Positions 48,876 through 59,700 of a stretch of DNA of 64,000 nucleotides are shown in pieces. Position 1 is the stretch's first letter, and every line of letters starts with the position of its first letter. The DNA lies in assembly GCA_946807835.1 (NCBI GenBank), contig OX327697.1:18796001-18860000 (forward strand). Direction: 5' to 3'. The notes beneath the pieces were generated by a model that saw nothing but the letters and a program-made list of their open reading frames with translations, searched no databases and was not told the origin of the DNA. The translations under genes were made by a program, and so were the position numbers. The stretch comes from Ailanthus altissimus. Its lineage: Eukaryota > Streptophyta > Magnoliopsida > Sapindales > Simaroubaceae.

Positions 48876-51734
48876 GATTGCCATGTCAAAAGTGGCTTTA
48901 ACTGTCTCACAGTTAATCAAGTTGTACATTTTCATGGACTTAGTCTATGTACGACGTTTGAGAGTCTTATTAGCTTCCTAGCTATATCTCCATAAAGCTT
49001 TATACCTAGTATATAGGAAGTCTCTCTCAAATCTTTTATAAAAAAGTTCTTTACACAGATAACACTTATCTGATTTACTTGCTATACTCCAATCATCGTT
49101 TCCAATATTGAGTATATACTTTCCACTTTAGAGAACTAAAAAGATAATTATACTCCCACTGCCCTTTCTGAACACACACGCTTCCTCTTTATTCCTGATA
49201 AAACCAGACTTTCTGATTTCATCATTTAAACAAAGATTCCAACTTTGGAAAAACTGCTTAAGTCCATAAATGGACTTCCTTAATTTGCACATTATATTAT
49301 AAGTTAGGCTTGGATGCAAAAACATCAAGTTGTTCTCTGCATATCTCTTGTTGGAGATATACTTCCCAGAACACCTTATTTACATTTATAAGCCAGTCCT
49401 CATAATCATAATATGCAGCAATAGCCAACAAAATCCAAATGGACTTTAGTATGGTTACTGATGAAAAAGGTTTCCTCATTATTGATCCTAGATCTCTGAG
49501 TGTAACCTTTCAACATTAGTCAGGCCATGAAGGACCATTCCTTCAGATAGAGCCCATATTGCTTCCTCTGCATAAACTAATTTACTGCTGATAGAAACAG
49601 TTTCTACAGGAAGCACAACTAAGTCCTAGACTTAATTGTCATACTTAGAGTCAAATTCGAATTTTATGGTATCTTGTCATCAACAAAATCTAGATTGACT
49701 TTAGCATGGTTACTGATGAAAAAGGTTTCCTCATTTTTGATCCTAGATCTCTGAGTGTAACCTTTCAACATTAGTCAGGCCATGAAGGACCATTCCTTCA
49801 GATAGGGCCCACACTGCTTCCGCTGCGTAAACTGATTTACTGCTGATAGAAACAATTTCTACAGGAAGCTCAACTAAGTCCTAGACTTAATTGTCATGCG
49901 TTGAGTCAATTTCAAATTTTATGATATCTTTTTATTTTCCCGAATCGATGTCAAACATCGTCTCTCCATAAGTTAAAGGATCCATTTCTTCAACTAAGAA
50001 AATATCAAGGGTACATTCAAGTATCAAACATACCTAAATGATGGCCTTGATATCCTTTTGGACCTATGACCATTGTGTGTTAAAGGTATTTCACTCATTT
50101 GAAAATAAAATTCCATTATTGGTTCATCTATATTTAGATTGACTTCACCAAGTTCAATCTTTCTATAATCTCCACAATCCATGAGAAACGCTTTCTCTAG
50201 GAATGTGACATCATGAGAAACGAATATATTTCGTTCATCTGAATTATAGAATTGGTATCCCATTATACACTTGGGATACAAAATGAACCAATACTTGTAC
50301 CGTTGGATACAAGTTTATTCTGTTGCATAACTCTTATGAAAGCAGAATAACACCAAGTCTTAACATACTTAAGACTCGTTTCCCATTTAGTCTATATCTC
50401 ATATAAAGTAGTAGGAACGATTATGGAATTATTTAATAAGTGAGTAGCAGATGTTAAAATATAACCTCATAAATATTTTTTTTTTTTTAGAAGATCAGCG
50501 ATTCTCAATATCAATCAGACTGTATCTAATATAGTCCGATTCCTCATTTCCTAAACATCTTTATGTTGAGAAGTATCTAGAGGACTATGCTGAGAGAGAA
50601 TCATATTCTCTTTAAATAATTTGTGAATTTACTAATTATGTATAAACTACTTCGATCTAATCGAAAGCACTCAATATACATAAGGGTTTGTTTCTTTACA
50701 TTCATTGTCAGAACATTTTGAACACTTCAAAATTATTCTGACCTGCGTTTCCTAGAAACACATGTCTATATAGCGACAATCACTATAAAGACAATGAAGT
50801 ATCGAAATCATTTATAACAGTAAGATTTATTGGACTAAATACATCTATATGTACCAGATCTAATAAACCAGTGGCTTGGCGTCTTACACCTACATAAAGA
50901 TTCGGCCATATTCTTTTGAATTCATAATTCATAAACTAGTCAATGTTCTATAGTCAGATCAAATATCTGACCATCCTTAACCAGCTATGATAGTCGTCTC
51001 ACGACTACATGACCTAATCTTATATATACCACTATTCATTATTATTTAAGTTGCTGAAATACTATATATTCTGTTCACCTCTACACTTATAACATTTCCT
51101 GTTGTATATAAGATATAACGGCCATTCATTAACTGACATTCAATTAGTAAATCAGTATCATTATCACAAGGAACTATTTCCAATATTTTTATGATAACCC
51201 TCTCTGTCAACTACAGGGAGTGATATGATTTACCTAATAATGTTTGGCACGTAATAGTAATTATACAACATTAATGCTGTTACTAGAAATAAGAAGTAAC
51301 TGTGAAGTCTTAACGGCTACCACGTATAGGAAATCTCTATTACCTACGTGAAGCTGAACTTCTCATTTGATAGTCATCAAGCATTTCTCAAATCATGCAA
51401 CATATTGCAGATATGAGAATAACAAGCGGTATCTCATACCCTTGCAGAGTTAACATCAAATGCTAATGAAATGTTAATGTTTGGTCAAACAGATATCTAA
51501 TGAGACAATCTTTCTTAAGTCAAGGTGTGATGAATAGTAACATTTACTATTTCAAACCTTATAACGGTGGAAACACTTTCCATTATGACTTTTCTCTTTC
51601 TGTGGTTTAGTAATATCATATATTACTGAATCTAGAACTATTCTTAGATTCATAAGCAAGTCTTACATATTTTATTCAGTACCCTATAGATATTGGTATT
51701 TGTTCAAGATTAGTAACGGATTGCTCGTACTCAT
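48876..51734 (-). pseudogene. copia-4 gag-pol remnant
   Basis: Gag probably begins at 51734 with MSTSNPLL and soon meets stops. The integrase C-terminal part is open at 50281-50024 (GYQFYNSDERNIFVSHDVTF). Reverse transcriptase pieces lie at 49479-49297 (MLKSIWILLAIAAYYDYED-like) and 49328-49128 (CKLRKSIYGLKQ). A 255-base tandem duplication interrupts the region before reverse transcriptase. RNase H is missing at the deletion. Related to copia-2. Confidence 0.75.
49426..49930 (-). repeat. 255-bp tandem duplication inside copia-4 pol
   Basis: The segment starting CAACAAAATCCAAATGGAC is repeated from 49681 with high similarity, covering TGATGAAAAAGGTTTCCTC through AATTTTATG(G/A)TATCTT. 255 is a multiple of three, so the frame could in principle continue, but stops are present. 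Confidence 0.85.
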
Positions 51735-51792
51735 CTTATCTCTATAAGACAATCTTATCTCTATAAGACAAGTATCTTATCTCTATAAGACA
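51734..51792 (-). repeat. three 18-nt hairpin repeats at the copia-4 gag start
   Basis: TCTTATCTCTATAAGACA occurs at 51734-51751, 51753-51770 and 51775-51792. TCTTAT and ATAAGA pair around CTCT. The first unit overlaps the gag ATG. Copia-2 has two decayed relatives just upstream of its gag. Confidence 0.8.
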
Positions 51793-51994
51793 AAATAGGA
51801 GATGCGTAGCAGAACATTTCTTTATCGTTAATAAATTACGTTTTAGATCATGGGTATAACTGTTATACATTTTTTAATCTAAAAACGCCCTCCCACTGCT
51901 TTACTTAATCCCTTTAATCTCTCAAACGGGATAAGATAGTATAATATTTTAAACTATACAGAGGGAAGTGGATCCCATTGGGGTTTTACTCCAG

Positions 51995-52289
51995 CCTCAC
52001 GCTAAAGCAATATTGGCCTTTATAAATCCAACAGGTAGACAACTCTTGTCAATTGTATCTCATACAACTCTTACTACTGATCCTAAATACACATTACCCT
52101 CACGCTAAAGCAATATTGGGTAACTGTATTTCAGATTAACTCATCAATGCTCAAATATATGTTACTGACACTATCCTCACGCTAAAGCAATATTGGATAA
52201 TATGTTCGCATATATTTGATTCATCTCATGTTTTACCGGCATTAGACCAAGTCACACCGACCAAATTCCTCACGCTAAAGCAATATTGG
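51995..52289 (-). repeat. four identical 22-nt boxes in the copia-4 leader
   Basis: On the minus strand each starts CCAATATTGCTTTAGCGT and ends GAGG. Plus-strand positions are 51995-52016, 52098-52119, 52175-52196 and 52268-52289, start-to-start 103, 77 and 93 bases. Each includes the palindrome CAATATTG and the near-palindrome GCTTTAGC. The spacers are unrelated to one another. Confidence 0.95.
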
Positions 52290-52640
52290 GAAAGACCATA
52301 GTGACCCATCTCACACCGTATTGACAAGACGGACCATTTAAAATATTATCACATAATATAATAAATTGCAATCTAATTAAGAGAGATTTTAATTACAGGC
52401 TTTCATATTATTTGCTCTCATCACATGAGAGGTTATTCTCAATCAATTGTTCATTTTTGCACAAGCACAACTAACCCCCACCAGTGGGGCCCCCATTGTG
52501 GTTACAAAAATAAATAAAATAATAAAAATATTATTTTCTTGGTTTATCATGTAAACTAATAACCCTTATCATTACATCTCATAAACCCCCACATGCGGAA
52601 AAATAAAAAGATTTTACTCTTTTTTTTTTTTTAGTGTAAG

Positions 52641-52905
52641 AACGCCGCGGCGCTGGTCTTATAGCGCTGCCGCGCTAGGGCTTCATAAGCCTCAGCGCTG
52701 CGGCGATGACTTACCAGCACTGGGGCGCTGGAAGCAGTGCTTCCCACGCTGGGGCGCCAGAAAACCAGCGCCCTCGCCCTTGTCCAGCGCTGGGGCGCCA
52801 AACAATCCGCGCCCCCGCGGTAATTCAGCGCTGGGGCGTCATACGCTCAGCGCTCCCGCGTTCATATGAACGCTGCCGCGCTGGACCTTAGCGCTGCAGC
52901 GTTCC
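52641..52905 (-). repeat. array of twelve GC-rich palindromes in the copia-4 leader
   Basis: Units such as AGCGCTGCCGCGCTAGG, CAGCACTGGGGCGCTGG, CAGCGCTGGGGCGCCA and CAGCGCTCCCGCGTTCA follow each other every 20-30 bases. A typical unit has AGCGC and GCGCT arms around a 4-base loop and can form a small hairpin. It is preceded by a poly-T run, and the region around it is AT-rich. It lies 130-400 bases after the primer site on the minus strand. Confidence 0.9.
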
Positions 52906-53030
52906 AGGTGCTATTTTTCACTGGTTTGCATTTTTAACACTTAAAATACACCCCAACAGCCCCGGAACTTGTCCTACAACTTAGCCAACACTTAGCTAAC
53001 ACTAAAAAATCACCCATAACAACACAAATT

Positions 53031-53042
53031 GCTCTGATACCA
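53031..53042 (-). other. copia-4 primer binding site (initiator tRNA-Met)
   Basis: GCTCTGATACCA on the plus strand is the exact complement of TGGTATCAGAGC. It lies two bases inside the LTR end. Confidence 0.95.
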
Positions 53043-53044
53043 AT

Positions 53045-55213
53045 TGTTGGGTTGGGTTGGGTTTACTTAGGGTTCTTGCATGTGGGTTGTGTTCATCATA
53101 CAAACAATATACATATCTCATACATACATGTGCACAGCGGAAGATTGAATACAATGAACACAGAAAATAACATTTTATTAAACTGAAATTCGAGATTGAG
53201 AAATATCACCTATGAAGCCTTTGGATTAATTTTCTTTGAAGTCCACCATGAAATGAATCTTTGATCAATCCTAGCAATCAATAAGGGTGGGTTTGATTGT
53301 CTAGAATGGCAGCATCTTAATCCAGCTTTTGTGTTTAACACTTAAACATTTTTCAAAGTTAAACCATTTAACTTAATTAAATTTGTTTTTCCTTTTATTC
53401 AACTCTTGAATAAATAAAACAAATCTTATTTTTAGTTATTACATTTAGTAACCATTAATTCAATTTGTTTTGTTGTTCTAACACTTAAAACACAAAACAA
53501 ACAATTTCAATTTCTCAAATTGAATTGGCTCCCAAAATGCAAAACCTAAAATCTAAAACATTTTTGATTTTCAATTTCATTTCACTTTATATACAAATGC
53601 ATTAATTCCAAACTAATTTGAATTTCATTTGGTTTAACCTAACCTTAGTTAACATTTAACCTTAGTTAGATTATTTTAACTTAACCTTTAAGTTAATAAA
53701 TATTTAATTAATTTAACCATAGTTAACTAACTTAACCATGGTTAGGTTAACCTTTACTTAACCTTTAAGTAAGGTTAACTTAACTTAACCACTTGGTTAA
53801 CTTTTAACCTTAGTTATGTTAAATTAATTTATTTAACAATTAAATAAATAAATATTTATTTTAATTATTTAACAATTAAATAATCATAAAGTGAAATTAC
53901 TATTATATCCTTACTCGGTTACCAAGTTAACCTAAAGTGGGTCCCACCAATTTAACCACATACTTTAGTTAACGTAACCTTAGTAATTGCTGAATTATAC
54001 TGTATTGAACAATTCAATACGGTACACTGCCCAAGTGCTCAAAGAGTACATTTCATATTGGGACTCTCTAGGTCTACACCCGATTTGTCAAATGGAACTG
54101 TTCCATTAATCCGTAATCGATGCCCCACGCACACGTTACGAATATTACAAATCAGCGTGTCAGACCATACAAGTTGAGGTCATAACGTATACGTATAATC
54201 CTTCCATCATTTATATCCTAGATGTGCGGGGATATAGATCAGCACCGTCAAATCCCCATTTGCTCATCCATAAACTTATCTCCAGATTCGTATCTCGATA
54301 AACAATATACGCAAACACTTTTGCTATATTGTTTAACCCTATGAGAAACTCTTTTCCCGGGTTTATGCTTGTGGCCACAAGACTTTATGAAATACAATCT
54401 CGGAGCATCGGATATACAACTTACCTACGTAAGCTGACGGATCCCGTATCTACGCACACTGGACTCCATGAGCATCGGACCATACCCAGCGACACATAGC
54501 GGTCAGACCATGAAAGGTCTCTGACATATGTGGAACCAAAGCATGATGGATCACTCACAAGACCACCGTGGCGCTCAGGTCAAAGAACCACGAATACTAC
54601 TCAACTCGAGAGGACCTTCCTTTGACGGTGTCATAGGATATCTATTGGGGTCCTCATAAGTCTTTCAGTATCCAGTCTTGACTGGATACCCGCATGCCTA
54701 TACAAGCTCTAAGCTCATGGTCAGCTAAGAACAACCATCTGAACCAGTCAGATATAAACATACACTAATCTATATAAAGTGAATCACCGATAGACCCGCA
54801 TTAGTGATTATAGATCAGGAACATTATCTTTGAGACATACTTACATAATGATATTTCTTAACACCTATTGCAACTCTTTGCAACTATATCATTACAAGTA
54901 TACTCTCAGGTCTTTGTCCCATTATAGACAAGGTTCTAACTCTTTAGACCTCGCTGACTCTTATAACCTGCTAACTCTTAACAGTGCTAACTTTTAGCAT
55001 TTATAACTCTCAACTTTGCTAACTATTAGTTCTGATCTAAACTCCTTTAGACCAGATCTGAACTCTTTCAGATCAAACAATGTCTGTAATATTACAAGCA
55101 TTATACCATATTAATATGATATTAACAATCTTTATTCGAAATGTTTATTGTATAAATATTAACAATTAATATTCATACAATATTGGAATGGCACGTGAGC
55201 ACCAGCTCCAACA
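53045..55213 (-). repeat. copia-4 5' LTR (2169 bp)
   Basis: On the minus strand it starts TGTTGGAGCTGGTGCTCACG and ends CCCAACCCAACCCAACA. The block 54040-54870 is shared with the copia-2 LTRs and with the solo LTR at 31429-32973, while the part next to the primer site is private to this family. Confidence 0.9.
53631..53820 (-). repeat. dense TTAACC/GGTTAA cluster in the copia-4 LTR
   Basis: About 190 bases contain many copies of TTAACC or GGTTAA in both directions, including TTAACCATGGTTAGGTTAAC and AACCTTAGTTAAC. GGTTAA is the core of GT-box sites bound by trihelix factors in plants. Whether it regulates the LTR is inference. Confidence 0.7.
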
Positions 55214-58200
55214 AGTAGCAGGTGAGACGACGACAATAGGTCTTTGGAAGAAGCTTGACTCTCTTTATATGCAAAAATTGTTAGCCAACAGATTTTATTT
55301 AAAGAAGAAGTTGTATGAGCTGTCCATGCAGAGGGGACACCGATAAAAGATTATATAGACGCCTTCAATAAAATCATCCTTGTTCTTGAGTCTATCAACA
55401 TCATGATAAAAGATGAAGATAGAGCAATTATCTTGCTGAGTTTACTCTCTAAGAGTTATAAGAGTTTTGTTTATACGCTACTCTACGGCAGAGAGAGTTT
55501 AACGATAAGTGATGTGAAATCATCATTAAATTTAAAGTAACTAGGGAAACAAATAGAGGGCAATGCAGAAAGTTTATCTGTAAGATAAAGGTCCTTATTT
55601 AGAGATGGAAGGAAAAAGGGCTCAAGGTCGAAGTCTAGGACTCCTAAGAAGTGCCATTGCTGCAAGAAAGAAGAACACTTCATAAAGAACTGTCCTGAGA
55701 ATAGAGAACAAGACAAGAAGAAAACGGATGCTGCGCTTGCCTATAATGATAGCTATGACAATACAGAAACACTCGTCACTACTGATGGTAAAAATTCTTA
55801 ACAATGGGTTCTTGATTCTTGTTGTACTTTTCACATGTGCATACACAAATCTTGGTTTACAAATTTTCAGCCCATTAGTAGTGGTAAGGTGTTAATAGGT
55901 AATGACGTTACATGTCAGATAATGGGAATTAATAGTGTTAAACTTAGGCTGTATGATGGGCGAGTAAGAGAGTTGACAGATGTTAGGTATGTTTCTGACC
56001 TCAAGAGGAACTCGATCTCACTAGGGACTTTAGACCAGAATGAGTGTTCCATCAGGATCGACGAATAAGTTTTAAGAGTGTTGAAAGGTTCTGTAGTGGT
56101 GATGAGAGGAGAGAAGCACAAATGTGTTTATGTACTTAAAGGTGAAGTCGTGAGTGGTTCTACATTATTCTCTATAGATGATGAGAGTATGCAAACTAAG
56201 TTATGGCATCTTAGACTGACATATTTAGGTGAGAGAAACCTGAAGGAGTTATTTAGTCAAAAGGCATTTGGTGAGGATAAGTTCTAGCCCTTGAAGTTTT
56301 GTGAGCATTGTGTGCTTGAGAAAGAAAATAAGGTGAGGTTTAGTACTAGCGAGCACAAGACTAAGGGGACTCTTGACTATATACACTCGGATCTTTAAGG
56401 ACCAACTCAGATAGCTACTCATGGTGGTGCAAGGTATTTTCTCAGTTTAATTGATGACTATTCAAGGAAGTTGTAGGTCTATATGTTGAAGAGCAAGGAT
56501 CATGTGTTTGATGTATTCAAGACTTGAAAGGCTCTTGTTGAGAATCAGACTAGCAAAAGAGTAAAGAGACTAAGAATTGACAATGGCATCGAGTTTTGTA
56601 ATAGAGAGTTTGATGGGTTTTGTACTAAGTATGGGATTGCGAGGTATAGAACCGTGAGATCAACACCACAACAGAATGGCGTAGCTGAGAGCATGAATAA
56701 GACCTTACTTGAAAAGGTTAGATGCATGCTTACCAATGCAAAGATGTCTAATGCATTTTGGGGAGAAACTGTAGTGACCGCATCTTACTTGATTAATAGA
56801 AGTCCCTTATCAGCAATTGACTTCAAGACGCTAGAAGAGAAATGGCCTGGTAATCTTCATAAGTATGACTACCTCATAATATTTGGCTGCCCTGTCTTTA
56901 TACATGTTAAGGAGGGAAAATTAGAACCTAAAGCTATCAAAGGGGTATTCATAGGATATCTTGAAGGAGTGAAATGATACAAGGTGTGGTGTAAAGACTT
57001 GACTTGACACCACCAAAGAGTATTATAAGCTGTGACGTGACATTCGATGAGACGACCATACTAAAAGCCTCACAAGAAGATGAGAAAGAAGAACATATGC
57101 CTAAGGAAGACTCAGCACCCGAGTCAATAGAAGTTGAAGTAGAGCCTGAGAATAGATCTGATATGCCCCCAGATTAGTACCTCAACGAGAAAATCCTTGA
57201 AGAAGAATCAAGAACACTAGCGAGTTCCTCTAAGTCCACCCAAGGAAAGACTAGGATTCCTGAGATAAAACTTGAAGAGTACCAGCTAGCCAGAGACAGG
57301 CTAAGGAGAACGATTAACCCACCATTTAGGTATGCCCAAGCAGATGTAGTTGATCATGCTTTTAATTCTGCTTACACTCTTGATTATGATGAGCCTAGGA
57401 AATATGGTGAGGCTATGAAGAGTGAAAAGAAGAAAGAATGACAGTAGGCCATATAAGAAGAGATTAATCCTCTTAGAAAAAACAATACCTGGAAGTTGGT
57501 GGAGAGACTTCAAAAGAAACTAGTTGGGTGCAAGTGAGTGTATAAGGTGAAGGAGGGGATACCGGGGATAAAGCCTACAAGATTTAAGGCTAGGTTAGTT
57601 GCACAAGATTTTATTCAGAGAGAGAAAGAATTAATTTTCATGAGATATTTTCTCCAGTCGTCAAGTACACATCTATTAGGATTTTGTTAGCCATATGTGT
57701 AAACCTTGATTTACATATAGAGCAGATGGATGTAAAGACAACCTTTCTGCATGGAGAGCTTGAAGAGATGATATACATGGCACAGCCGCAAGGACTCGAG
57801 GAGCCCGAAAAAGAAGATCATGCTTGTTTGCTAAAGAAGTTATTATATGGGTCAAAACAATCACCTAGACAGTGGTATAAGAGATTTGATGAGTTTGTGA
57901 TGACTTGTGGCTTTAGTAGGAGAAAGTATAACGGATGTGTGTACTTCAAGAACATAAGTTGTGGGATGATGTATTTACTTCTATATGTCGATGATATGTT
58001 GATTGCATGCAAGAACATGAAAGAAATACAAAAGCTCAAGAAGCAGTTGAGTGGCGAGTTTGAGATGAAAGATTTGGGAGCAACAAAGAGAATATTGAGT
58101 ATGGATATTGTGAGGGAAAGACAAGATGTTATCTTCTTGTCCCAACAGCGATATATACTCAAAATTCTAGGGAAGTTTGGTATGTCCAATGCAAAGGCTG

Positions 58201-58992
58201 TCTCTACTCCTTTAGCCATGCATTTCAGACTTTCAACAGTATAGTCACCAACTATGAAGATGAGAAACTGCAGATGAGTAAAGTACCGTATGCAAGCATT
58301 GTGGGGAGCATTATAAATATAATGGTTTGTACAAGACCATACATAGCACAGGCTATGAGTGTGGTGAGTAGATACATGACAAATTCGGGTAAGAATCACT
58401 GGCTTGCAGTGAAGTTGATTTTCAGATATCTCAAGGGGACATCAAATCATGGGTTGATGTAAAAGAGGGATGAGGACAACAGTGAAATGGTAAAAGGGTA
58501 CGTAGACTCAGATTATGCAGGTGATCTAGACAAGAGAAGATCGTTGATCGGCTACGTATTCACAATGTTTGGGTAGTATATTAAAAATCAGTTCTACAAC
58601 ATGTGGTTGCACTATTTACCACAGAGGCGGAGTACATAGCTGTTGGTGAAGATATTAAGAATTCCGTGTGGTTGAAAGACATATTCATCGGTGTATATTG
58701 TGACAGCTAGAGTGCCATACACCTAAGCAAGCATCAAGTGTTCCACAATAGGTCGAAATACATTGATGTGAGGCTCCATTACATTTGAGAAATTGTCCAA
58801 AGTGGTGAAGTTAGTCTAACGAAGATAGCGTCATCTAAAAACCATGCTGATATGTTGACTAAGCCACTACCCTCGGTTAAGTTCATCCTATGCAAGGACT
58901 TAACCGAAGTCACTACTTTGTGAGAGTGACCGAAGATGCAGAAATGAGAGATCGAGTTTCTTTGTGGGTGATTTTGAATCAAGGAAGGAATT

Positions 58993-59700
58993 TGTGAGAA
59001 TATTTATTAAAAATTATCGAGATATGATTTAGAGATCAAGCCAAGTGCGTAGGGTGCGCGAGGATCGAAGATAGACATAAAAAAAGATGAAAAAAAAAGA
59101 AATGAGTATCGGGTGCCAGCGCCGTAGCGACTAGAAATGGGCACTGAGGTGTCGAAACTAAAACCTGAGTGTCGCGGCGCCCAGGCGGGCATGCACCAGC
59201 GCCGCGGTGTTGGATGAGTAAACAGTATCCCAAAAATTGGAAACTTCCTTATTTTGTTTCCCACTTGCTTTAGGATTTCCTAATACGACTCCCACGTATA
59301 GAGTAAACCTAAGGCGTCTTAAAGCCTATATAAAGGCTTTCAATTGGCTTGTAAACACATCTTTATGATCAAGAAAGAGATATTAGTGATTATAGAACAT
59401 ATCTTTGTGATAGGTTAAGACATCTTTGTGATTAAACCTTCTTTGTAAGAAAAAATCCCTAGAGTACAAGAGAGAGAATTGTTCTTTGTGATCTTTTTTT
59501 TGTAAAAGATGTACTTTGTGAGTGCCTTAAACTTCAATAAGAAGAGTGAGTGATCTTGATTCGCCTTGGACTTAGACAAGTTATCGAACCACGTAAATTT
59601 TTTGTGTTCTTCTTCTACTATTTCTCTCTTTAATTCCTTAATAATTTGTTTTGCATTATTTACTTGGGTGGTTTTATTTGTTTGTGTTTCCACTTCAACA
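58993..59700 (+). repeat. copia-3 3' LTR
   Basis: Begins TGTGAGAATATTTATT and ends CCACTTCAACA, matching 47577-48285 apart from substitutions, the missing 83-base duplication and a longer GC-rich island. Confidence 0.9.
59107..59217 (+). repeat. GC-rich palindrome island, copia-3 3' LTR
   Basis: Four units: GTGCCAGCGCCGTAGCGAC, GGCACTGAGGTGTCG, GTGTCGCGGCGCCCAGG and CACCAGCGCCGCGGTGTTGG. Same type as the arrays at 22041, 26131 and 52641. Confidence 0.7.

Larger units (their letters stand above)
48564..55213 (-). mobile_element. copia-4: young minus-strand Ty1/copia with 2.2-kb LTR
   Basis: Inserted in the gag of copia-3 with a perfect target duplication AGTAG (48559-48563 and 55214-55218). 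On the minus strand: 5' LTR 55213-53045, primer site, 1.3-kb leader, gag start at 51734, pol remnants, then only the last 312 bases of the 3' LTR. Those 312 bases differ from the 5' LTR at three positions, so insertion was recent on a plant timescale. A large internal deletion has removed the start of the 3' LTR and some flanking sequence. Confidence 0.9.
48317..58925 (+). pseudogene. copia-3 gag-pol, broken and split by copia-4
   Basis: Gag starts MAIPKYEVEKFNDTNDFNL, then a stop stands where Trp is expected. It runs to 48558 and resumes at 55219 (ETTTIGLWKKLDSLYM). A zinc knuckle CHCCKKEEHFIKNC is at about 55650. The protease motif reads WVLDSCCTFHMC, with Cys in place of the Gly usual in D-S-G. 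The GAG-pre-integrase, integrase with RIDNGIEF and TPQQNGVAE, reverse transcriptase (57684-58244) with EQMDVKTTFLHGELEE and LYVDDMLIAC, and RNase H with GYVDSDYAGDLDKRRS follow in order. Stops and shifts are frequent. Wording is that of the Tork/Tnt1 clade. Confidence 0.85.
47577..59700 (+). mobile_element. copia-3: Tork/Tnt1-like Ty1/copia retrotransposon
   Basis: Inserted in repeat R copy 2 with the exact 5-bp target duplication TGTAT (47572-47576 and 59701-59705). LTRs of 709 and 708 bases have TG...CA ends. A primer site follows the first and a purine tract (AAGGAAGGAATT) precedes the second. Gag-pol remnants lie on the plus strand. Its gag is interrupted by copia-4 (48564-55213). Without that it is about 5.5 kb, a full-length size. 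Confidence 0.9.

Noticed and set aside
51995..52289. Regularly spaced direct repeats resembling a CRISPR array
   Set aside because: Four 22-nt boxes with uneven long spacers (55-81 bases) in a plant retrotransposon leader, with a homologous arrangement in another retroelement.
52706..52891. Open frame of 61 codons on the plus strand in the GC-rich array
   Set aside because: It is the by-product of a stop-poor GC-rich palindrome array in a retroelement leader, and opposite in strand to the element.
59007..59264. Two overlapping minus-strand frames in the copia-3 3' LTR
   Set aside because: They fall across the GC-rich island of an LTR and are not conserved in the other LTR.
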